Shown piece after piece: positions 58,901 through 64,000 of a stretch of DNA of 64,000 nucleotides. Source of the DNA: Amycolatopsis alba DSM 44262. GTDB lineage: Bacteria > Actinomycetota > Actinomycetes > Mycobacteriales > Pseudonocardiaceae. Positions within the stretch are counted from its first letter, which is position 1; each line of letters begins with the position of its first letter. Location: contig NZ_KB913032.1 in the NCBI RefSeq assembly GCF_000384215.1, positions 521,021-585,020 of the forward strand, in the 5' to 3' direction. The translations under genes were made by a program, and so were the position numbers. Under the pieces are notes generated by a model. That model was not told where the DNA came from, did not search any database, and was given only the letters and a program-made list of their open reading frames with translations.

Positions 58901-59810
58901 GGCCGAGACGCTCTCCGATTGGGCATGGCCCGCCGCGATGGGCCCCCTCCTCGATCACCTTCGCTCCCGAGGGATCCGTGGTGTGCCAAGGCTCGTCCTC
59001 GCCCCTGTCGGACGGCTCGGCGGCGTTCCCTGGCACGCGGCGAGACGTCTGGTCACCGGCGGTCTCCGGTACGCCTGCCAGGACGCGATCATCAGCTATG
59101 CGGCGTCGGCGAGGCAGTTCGTCGACGCCTCCGGCCGCGGGCAGCGGGACTGGGCGAAAGAACCCGCGCTGGTGGGCGTGGCGGGGACGAGTTCGCTGGA
59201 AGATCACCTCATCTGGGTCGAAGCCGAAATCGCCGCGCTCGAACGGTTCTATCCGGGGGCCGGGGTCGGCTGGCCGCGCCAGGCCGTCGTACGGCGGCTC
59301 CTGCCGCACAAAGGGGGGCCGGGGGCCTCCCTGCTCCACCTGAGCTGCCACGCGGTGCGGACCGATCCGCCGCTGGACTCGTATCTGGTTCTCGCCGGCA
59401 ACACCAAGCTGTACGTGCGCGACATCCTGCGCCAGGCCGCCCAGCGCCCGCCGGACGCCGACGGCGGGCTCGTCGTCCTCGCGGCGTGCGCCAGCGACCT
59501 GACCGAAACCTCCCAGGACGAGGCGCTGACCCTGGCGACCGCGTTCCTCGCCGGCGGGGCGGCCGGGGCGGTGGGCACTCGCTGGCCGGTCGCCGATCTC
59601 CCGACCGCGCTGTTCATGATCATGTTCCACCACTATCTCAACTCGGGCTATCCGGCACCGCCGACGGCACTTCGCGCCGCCCAGCTCTGGATGCTCGACC
59701 CGGACCGGGAACTCCCGGAGTGGGTCACGGGTCTGCTGGCCGGCACCGAAAAACGGACCGACCTTGAAACGCTCGACTCCTGGGCCGCGTTCACCTATCA
59801 GGGCCGCTGA
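55983..59810 (+). CDS. CHAT-domain protease with long helical-repeat N-terminus
   Basis: A 1275-aa cytosolic protein. Residues about 1-860 are helical, TPR-like repeats (TEAIDSLTAALDAAESFD, LDNAITRLEEARLFALREPG, then CVAAADHESAVRALELGRAMVLHS just before the catalytic part). Residues about 900-1275 form a CHAT peptidase of the caspase/separase clan. The dyad is H1123 in LLHLSCHAVRTD and C1169 in VVLAACASDLTE; DEALTLATAFLAGGAAGAVGTRWPVAD completes the signature. It heads an operon with Hsp70, Xre-like and RES genes; the Hsp70 ATG is 28 bases after this stop. Gated CHAT proteases act in bacterial defence (e.g. TPR-CHAT of gRAMP systems). Its target here is unknown. Confidence 0.9.
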   Translation: MLEGIDEDDIAFDELCSAFDDAVSRATDGSVGALTEVVEFGDALIERDDGSGSLDRLHIRYLQGLALLQRFDETRKADPDSDGEDRDRAIDAFREVRNALPPENPAGPEVALRLGMALAHRILQQDKTPPTDLTEAIDSLTAALDAAESFDPAMIRPARQRLGALFTVRFLRAGGDQDDRIRATAELDGLVADPASPQEIVDSAHLGLALLTLSGSAPADLRRGAEGLTSKVLDDLKNAYTLHDQASTDAVLHHLGAISARDNPFGAGVSLLQTLTRMTRNPAESSADDIRLLRDSLVEAQQDTTPDSLESGLLTSIRVTLETQLARLEGTEDWHSTEPMDSLVDILARHGDHPMESLTRDLLGAVATAPDSDSLLRGDVNRTLERLERALRELDDHPARSSALTKLTILAIKQAIDSKSPDSVIRIHGLLTESRERPGTSPRNDAILALLLGWTEAVRSRFDGDTDRTSAAIKLVQEAAERLPEDDELRPLLAPQIYAMLAQRYSMTRDLADLDAIVDLDRPSASAEGTDAPSTRADAAAAWMPRMLKVITALARGDRLSPARITELSAELDAALALVPAEDLASGGWDRLRGILDMLQASHDETGADFPSSGPRLAAFREAVQNFVHREVPVDPLLDWSHESAALLIGEAFASRNRERLDEGIALLTREYAKPSEFTHERLVMLGQLGLAFRMRNLIWRRAQDLDNAITRLEEARLFALREPGMPDAAPIFNQLGECYFARGDTHRRDQARAVAAGLDGLSARMKEVVIQTGASRALGAARHAEGEAAEVARWCVAAADHESAVRALELGRAMVLHSATVDADTPGLLRESGHPELAASWEEQVGRDQAAGLAGPIATARMPSTLRRDVLLAIEGTETEQRLLSPPPVAQIATALRQAGAAAMAYLVPHDDGAAGFAVVVSSDGSTGEIPLPGLSVSDGGPIGEFEDAQRDVQRTRSDEDDGQAKARWTKAAETLSDWAWPAAMGPLLDHLRSRGIRGVPRLVLAPVGRLGGVPWHAARRLVTGGLRYACQDAIISYAASARQFVDASGRGQRDWAKEPALVGVAGTSSLEDHLIWVEAEIAALERFYPGAGVGWPRQAVVRRLLPHKGGPGASLLHLSCHAVRTDPPLDSYLVLAGNTKLYVRDILRQAAQRPPDADGGLVVLAACASDLTETSQDEALTLATAFLAGGAAGAVGTRWPVADLPTALFMIMFHHYLNSGYPAPPTALRAAQLWMLDPDRELPEWVTGLLAGTEKRTDLETLDSWAAFTYQGR

Positions 59811-59838
59811 CCGACAACCCCGAAAGAGGCACCTCGAA

Positions 59839-61449
59839 ATGCCCGCGAAGACCACGTTCGGAATCGACCTCGGCACCACCCATTCTTGTATCGCTTCGGT
59901 CGACGAAGCGGGGAAGGCCGCGGTCATCAGGAACGTCCTCGGCGAGGAGACCACGCCTTCGGTGGTCTACTTCGAGGCATCGGAGCAGGCCACTGTCGGA
60001 ACCAGCGCGAAGAACGCCGCCGTGCTCGCCCCGCATCTGGTCGCGCAGCTGACGAAACGGTTCATCGGGGAGCGGAAGATCGCCGGTCACTATCACGGCA
60101 AGGACTACTCCCCCGAGGAGATCGGCGCGCTGATCCTGCGTGAACTGGTCCGCGCTACCAAGGAGACGACCGGCAAGGTGGTCGAGGACGTGGTGATCAC
60201 CGTGCCCGCGTATTTCGGTGTGGCACAGAAAGAAGCCACCCGGAGAGCGGGTGAGATCGCCGGCCTCCGGGTGCTGGACGTGCTGCCGGAACCGGTCGCC
60301 GCGGCGCTGCACTACCAGACCCTCGACACCGGGACGGGGACACGCCATCTGCTCGTCTGCGACCTCGGTGGCGGAACCTTCGACACGACGGTGATCCGGC
60401 TCGAAGGAGACGACGTCCGCGTGCTGTGCACCGGGGGCGACGGCAGGCTGGGCGGCGCCGACTGGGACGAACGAGTGCGCACGCACCTTCTCGGTTGTTT
60501 CACCGAACAGCACCCGCACCTGGATCCGACCAAGGACGAAGCCTTCCTGCAGGATCTGGCGACCACCGCCGAACAGCTGAAAAAGGATCTCAGCAAGACC
60601 GAGGCCCGCCGGACCGCGCTGCATTTCGGCGGCGCCGTGACCAGGGTCGAGCTGACCAGGGAGAAACTCGAAGAACTCACCTCCGATCTGCTCGACCGGG
60701 TCGTCCAGGTCGCCGAGCAGACCGTCGAAACCGCCAAGGCCAAGGGAGTCGAGCGCTTCGACGACGTCGTGCTGGTCGGCGGGATGTCCAAGATGCCCGC
60801 CGTCGCCGAACGGCTCGAACGGCGTCTGGGGCTCCGCGGACGGCACCACGAGCCCGACCTCACCGTCGCCAAGGGGGCCGCGCTGCACGCGGTGCTGAAC
60901 CAGGTCAAGACGGGGATGGCGGCGGACCGGGTCGCCGAGCAACTCGGGATGAGCCAGGAACGGGTCGAAGCGCTGGCCGCCAAACAGGTCACCACCGTGG
61001 TTTCGAAGGCGTTCGGGGTGATCGCCGTCGATCCCCGCGACCCGCTGGCGCTGACCGATCCGTTGCACGCCCGCAAGATGGTGGTGCACCTGCTCGCGGC
61101 GAACACCCCGTTGCCGGCCGACACCGGCCCCTACCCGTTCGCCGTTGCCGTGGACAAGCAGCGGATGGTGGAGATCGAAGTGTGGGAGCAGACCAGCGAA
61201 GTCGAATCCGAAGAGCCTTCCGACAACGTCCGCATCGGCCGGGGCCTGCTCCGAAATCTTCCGCCCCGCCCGGCCGGATCCCCTTTCGACGTCACATTCC
61301 TCATGTCCGAAACCGGCAAATTGACGGTGCACGCCGAGGAACCGTCCTCCGGTGCCGAAGTCCGGTTCGAGCTTCAGATAGGCGCCATGAGCCAAGCGGC
61401 CGTGGCGGCCGCGCGAACCGGCATCGCCCGCCACGTGGTACGAGACTGA
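59839..61449 (+). CDS. Hsp70-family chaperone, short lid
   Basis: A 536-aa Hsp70/DnaK-like protein. The nucleotide-binding domain spans about 1-360: GIDLGTTHSCIA, VITVPAYFGVAQKEATRRAGEIAGL, LVCDLGGGTFDTTVIR, VVLVGGMSKMPAVAERL. A substrate-binding beta-domain follows at about 400-515 (SKAFGVIAVDP.., ANTPLPADTGPYPFAVAVDKQ). Only a minimal helical lid remains, so it is about 80-100 residues shorter than DnaK and lacks the EEVD-like tail. Unlike dnaK it has no grpE/dnaJ neighbours; it lies between the CHAT protease and a RES pair, pointing to a dedicated role. The chosen ATG 59839 has a weak AAAGAGG site. Confidence 0.92.
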   Translation: MPAKTTFGIDLGTTHSCIASVDEAGKAAVIRNVLGEETTPSVVYFEASEQATVGTSAKNAAVLAPHLVAQLTKRFIGERKIAGHYHGKDYSPEEIGALILRELVRATKETTGKVVEDVVITVPAYFGVAQKEATRRAGEIAGLRVLDVLPEPVAAALHYQTLDTGTGTRHLLVCDLGGGTFDTTVIRLEGDDVRVLCTGGDGRLGGADWDERVRTHLLGCFTEQHPHLDPTKDEAFLQDLATTAEQLKKDLSKTEARRTALHFGGAVTRVELTREKLEELTSDLLDRVVQVAEQTVETAKAKGVERFDDVVLVGGMSKMPAVAERLERRLGLRGRHHEPDLTVAKGAALHAVLNQVKTGMAADRVAEQLGMSQERVEALAAKQVTTVVSKAFGVIAVDPRDPLALTDPLHARKMVVHLLAANTPLPADTGPYPFAVAVDKQRMVEIEVWEQTSEVESEEPSDNVRIGRGLLRNLPPRPAGSPFDVTFLMSETGKLTVHAEEPSSGAEVRFELQIGAMSQAAVAAARTGIARHVVRD

Positions 61450-61458
61450 GAGGCGGAA

Positions 61459-62130
61459 ATGGGGACATCCGAAGCGATCGACGTACTCATCAGGGACTGG
61501 CCCGGCATCCGCGAACGGCTGACCGACCGGACCCGTGAGCTCGTCCAGGACCAGATCGCCGAACTCGCTTCCGAACCGATACCCGAACTCATCACCGGCA
61601 AAGCCGGACGGCTCTGCCTCCTGATCGGCAACGAACTGCCACCGGTGCATCCGTTCCGGGTGGCGCTGACCGAAGGGGGAACCCGCTTCCTGCGGTCGGA
61701 CCCGGATCCGGTGGCGCTCGCCGACTGGTTCAGTACCCGCGAAATCCTGCTGTACCTGGTCGCGCGGCGAGGTACCCGGCAAGCGACAGCGGCGGAAGTC
61801 CAGGAACGGGCCGAGGCCTGGCTGCTGGCCGCGGATTCCCTGTCGGAGAACGAACTCGTCACCAGGGGCGCGGATCCCGGCGCGCCGGATCTCATCCAGC
61901 TGGAAGGTCACGACGGCCGGGTACAGTGGCCCGCCTTCCAGTTCGGCGCACGGACCGATCTGGTCAAGGAGATCAACGGGATCCTGGCGGCGGCGGACGA
62001 TCCTTGGGGCGCCGCGGACTGGTGGCTGGGACGCCACTCCCGGCTTGGTGGCGCCCCGGCGGCGCTACTCGGAGAAGTGGACGACCAGGTGTTGCTGGAC
62101 GCCGCCAGGACCGAACGGGCGGAGGCCTGA
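61459..62130 (+). CDS. Xre/MbcA/ParS-like protein, partner of RES
   Basis: A 223-aa protein. The N-terminal half is uncharacterised (IRDWPGIRERLTDRTRELVQDQIAELA). The C-terminal half fits the MbcA/ParS-type toxin-binding domain: QWPAFQFG..VKEINGILAAADDPWGAADWWLGRHSRLGGAPAALLGEVDDQVLLDAARTE. The gene directly downstream (3-bp gap) encodes a RES-domain enzyme, so this is probably its antitoxin or regulator. It starts 9 bp after the Hsp70 stop with GAGAGGCGG as ribosome site. Confidence 0.8.
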   Translation: MGTSEAIDVLIRDWPGIRERLTDRTRELVQDQIAELASEPIPELITGKAGRLCLLIGNELPPVHPFRVALTEGGTRFLRSDPDPVALADWFSTREILLYLVARRGTRQATAAEVQERAEAWLLAADSLSENELVTRGADPGAPDLIQLEGHDGRVQWPAFQFGARTDLVKEINGILAAADDPWGAADWWLGRHSRLGGAPAALLGEVDDQVLLDAARTERAEA

Positions 62131-62133
62131 ACC

Positions 62134-62796
62134 ATGCCGGACTACGATCCCCCGGAGAACTACTCCGGTACCCCGAACCGGTTCCTGCTGCCCGCGGGCA
62201 CTCTCCTCTGGCACATTCACCCGCAGAGCCGGAAACCCACCGAGTTCACCCCCTATCGACGGCGGCCGCGCACGGGCGACGGCCGGTTCGACGGCACCGA
62301 CGAGGAACCGTTCGACGCGTACAACGCCGGACTGGAGGCCTCCACCGCCGTGGCGAACGTGCTCCTCACCGGGATTCCGGCGCCCTACTCCGAATTCCGT
62401 ACCGTGCGCAGGGTTTCGGTCGCCCGTCAGCAGATGAGCGTGGTCGCCACGGCCGCCGAACTGAGCCTGGTGAGTCTTTGCGACGCCATCGACCTCAGCG
62501 CGGTCGGGCAGGACCTCTGGCTGATCCACAGCGACGAGTGCCACGATCCGCGGGTACGCCGGTGGGCGCGGTGGATCCGCGCCAACGCGGAGTGGGCGGA
62601 AGGGTTCATCTGGCCGCCGCGCGACGGCCCGGAGCGGAGATCGGTGGTCCTGTTCGGGGATCGGTGCGACTCCGCGGTGATGGAACCCGACCCCCTGTAC
62701 GAGGTGCACCTCGACGACGAGTTCGGCGCGACCTGGCTGAACGGGGTCCTGGTCGAATACCGGGCGCGCATCATGCCGCCGAAGATCAAGAAGTGA
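62134..62796 (+). CDS. RES-domain protein, NAD+-degrading family
   Basis: A 220-aa RES-type protein. It shows LPAGTLLWHIHPQSRKPTEF with the usual basic residue, then RFDGTDEEPFDAYNAGLEASTAVANVLLTG carrying the acidic/Ser segment characteristic of RES NAD+ phosphorylases. Late in the sequence comes DLWLIHSDECHDPRVRRWARWI. It begins 3 bp after the Xre-like partner. It is more divergent than the RES protein at 43123 and belongs to the longer RES subgroup. As part of the CHAT-Hsp70 operon it would deplete NAD+ when released. This activity is inferred from the family. Confidence 0.8.
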   Translation: MPDYDPPENYSGTPNRFLLPAGTLLWHIHPQSRKPTEFTPYRRRPRTGDGRFDGTDEEPFDAYNAGLEASTAVANVLLTGIPAPYSEFRTVRRVSVARQQMSVVATAAELSLVSLCDAIDLSAVGQDLWLIHSDECHDPRVRRWARWIRANAEWAEGFIWPPRDGPERRSVVLFGDRCDSAVMEPDPLYEVHLDDEFGATWLNGVLVEYRARIMPPKIKK

Positions 62797-62831
62797 GGCC
62801 GGCGGGGCCGCTACCGAGGTGTGCGGCCCCG

Positions 62832-63464
62832 TCATCTCCTCCCACCGGATTTGCGGGACACGGTGAGCCCCTTGGCCATCGACGCGATCCCGGCGCTGAT
62901 CGAACGCACGTCCTCGATGAGCCGGTCTTCGTCCTGCTGACCAGGGCACACCAAGGCCGACAGTGCTTTCGTCGCACCATGGCCCAGTCCCCGCACGACG
63001 ATCCGCACGCCGAGCGCGCACAACTCCCTGGCCGCCCCGACCGCGGGCCCCCGTTTCCCCACATCACCGTCGCCGAAGACGCACAGGACGCGATCACCGG
63101 TCAGCGGCGCGAGATCTTCTTTCGCGATCCGCAAGGTCGGCAGCAGATTGTTGCCACCGGTGGAAACGGCGGCCTCGAGCCGATTCGTCAGCTCCGCGCG
63201 GCTGCTCCCCGGCCGGACATACGCCTCGACGTCGTGGTTCCAGAGCACGAGCCCGCAGTCGTACTTCGCGTCGAAGGCCTCGTCAAGAAAGGCGATCCCG
63301 CCGTCGACCGCCTGCCGCAGCGGGCTTCCGCGCATCGAACCGCTCACGTCGATGCACAGCAGCACGGTTCCGCGGTATTTCGCTTGCAGAATCCCGAAAT
63401 GCGGGCCGGGCGGGGACTGCGTCAGCCCGGCACCCTCGAATCGCTTGCGCACCCAGCCACTCAT
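62832..63464 (-). CDS. vWA-domain protein
   Basis: A 210-aa cytosolic protein made of one von Willebrand A domain (about 28-185). It has a complete MIDAS: DVSGSM (about 39-44), a Thr in VSTGGNNL and the later Asp in VFGDGDVG. The N-terminal VRKRFEGAGLTQSPPGPHFG is an extension. Such domains bind protein ligands through a divalent cation. GGAGGG precedes ATG 63464. It lies 13 bp downstream of an Hsp70 gene and faces the CHAT-Hsp70-RES operon tail to tail. Confidence 0.9.
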   Translation of the reverse strand: MSGWVRKRFEGAGLTQSPPGPHFGILQAKYRGTVLLCIDVSGSMRGSPLRQAVDGGIAFLDEAFDAKYDCGLVLWNHDVEAYVRPGSSRAELTNRLEAAVSTGGNNLLPTLRIAKEDLAPLTGDRVLCVFGDGDVGKRGPAVGAARELCALGVRIVVRGLGHGATKALSALVCPGQQDEDRLIEDVRSISAGIASMAKGLTVSRKSGGRR

Positions 63465-63477
63465 GCACCCTCCGAAC

Positions 63478-64000
63478 TCATCGCCGGACCGTGATGGCGC
63501 CGAGCGAACCTGCCAGCCGCCGCGTCGTTTCCGCGTCGGCGACTCCGTCCATGTACGCCTCGAGCGCCAGCGCGGTCCCGGAACCCGGTTCCCGCGCGGT
63601 GACGCCGAGCAGTCCGTCCTCGGTCACCCGCAGGGTCACCTCGATCAAGGAACCGGCGGGCAGCGGGGGCAGCCCCGTCAGTTCGCCGTCGAGGACACGC
63701 CGGTTGTCCGCGACCTCCTCCGACGGCAGTTCCCCCGCCTGCTCGAAGATCTGGATCCGCACCGCGTCCTGGCCGTCCATCACGGTGCAGAAGGCCGTGG
63801 TCCGGCTCGCCGGGAGCGGGTCGTTCCGGTGCACCGTGTGGGCGACCATCTGCCGCGTGCCGCCGGGATCGTGGCTGTCCTCGATGAGCACCCCGAAACT
63901 GCGCGGCACCACCGACCGCGTCGACGACCGCTCCCGCGCCGAAGAGGCCAGCTGACCGGCCCGGATCGCCGCGCCGCGGACCACCGCGTGATCCGGGTCC
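63478..64000 (-). CDS. Second Hsp70-family chaperone (partial, continues past window end)
   Basis: The 3' part of an Hsp70-like gene read leftwards; the 5' part lies beyond base 64000. The frame enters with DPDHAVVRGAAIRAGQLASSA, the segment that ends the Hsp70 nucleotide-binding domain. The substrate-binding beta-domain follows (RSFGVLIED, VHRNDPLPASRTTAFCTVMDGQDAVRIQIFEQAGE, then LPPLPAGSLIEVTLRVTEDGLLGVTAREPGSG). A very short C-terminal tail ends VRR. It forms an operon with the vWA gene. Two different Hsp70s thus flank the RES/vWA genes. Confidence 0.9.
   Translation of the reverse strand, partial: DPDHAVVRGAAIRAGQLASSARERSSTRSVVPRSFGVLIEDSHDPGGTRQMVAHTVHRNDPLPASRTTAFCTVMDGQDAVRIQIFEQAGELPSEEVADNRRVLDGELTGLPPLPAGSLIEVTLRVTEDGLLGVTAREPGSGTALALEAYMDGVADAETTRRLAGSLGAITVRR

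Noticed and set aside
59791..62037. Long minus-strand open frame opposite Hsp70 and the Xre-like gene
   Set aside because: It spans two real genes and the gap between them, and has no domain signature.

Overview
The window is high-GC actinobacterial DNA. It has strong G/C third-position bias, many GTG starts and terminators without U-tracts. The best clue to the organism is the secreted exo-beta-D-glucosaminidase at 30351-33449: it has the length (1032 aa) and catalytic residues (D469, E541) I recall for CsxA of Amycolatopsis orientalis. The source is therefore most likely an Amycolatopsis of the A. orientalis group. No rRNA, tRNA, CRISPR array, replication origin or obvious secondary-metabolite cluster was seen.

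Layout. 1-5 kb: the end of a DUF6000 gene; an HxlR regulator divergent from a DHA2 drug-efflux pump, with an inverted repeat between them; and a minus-strand operon ECF sigma (SigL-like) > zinc-finger anti-sigma > SRPBCC > nitrilase-type hydrolase. 5-13 kb: an FnIII lipoprotein, uvrA, an acyltransferase, an MBL-fold hydrolase and a secreted HAF-repeat protein. 12.6-17.6 kb: small and uncharacterised genes, including a 16-codon ORF, a 55-aa membrane peptide behind a 16-bp palindrome, a DUF6734 protein, an AMIN-like protein, and a HEAT-repeat/HExxH gene pair. 17.7-23.3 kb: a secreted alpha-L-fucosidase-like enzyme, a MerR/BtrH-like pair with a classical MerR promoter, and a DUF1684 protein. 23.5-29.4 kb: a decayed accessory region with a NACHT/STAND pseudogene carrying at least four frameshifts, an IS256-family transposase remnant, an intact SOS-boxed DUF222/HNH gene and the C-terminal stub of a UvrD-like helicase.

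29.4-43.8 kb: mostly intact chromosomal genes, namely csxA, AraC/VOC pairs, a Na+/H+ antiporter fused to a UBP-type zinc finger, a FetB-like permease, an MmpS-like protein, a NUDIX hydrolase, and an FGGY kinase divergent from a LacI repressor. An Xre/MbcA-like and RES toxin-antitoxin-type pair follows at 42.4-43.8 kb. 44.2-45.5 kb: an intact IS3-family element with 26-bp ends and a 4-bp GTTG target duplication, sitting between two copies of a hairpin repeat that recurs beside uvrA. 45.7-54.4 kb: an S9 peptidase, a TerC gene behind a yybP-ykoY (Mn2+) riboswitch, an extracellular hydrolase fused to an ABC ATPase with its permease, a Cys-rich orphan and an enoyl-CoA hydratase. 54.5-55.9 kb: a secreted S37 peptidase.

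The most system-like region is 55.98-64.0 kb. On the plus strand it has a 1275-aa CHAT-domain protease, an Hsp70, an Xre/MbcA-like protein and a RES-domain (NAD+-degrading family) protein in one tight operon. It meets a minus-strand operon of another Hsp70 (running off the window) and a vWA protein. I infer a chaperone-gated protease plus NAD+-depleting toxin module, probably in stress response or conflict (defence). This grouping is the main candidate for a poorly described system.
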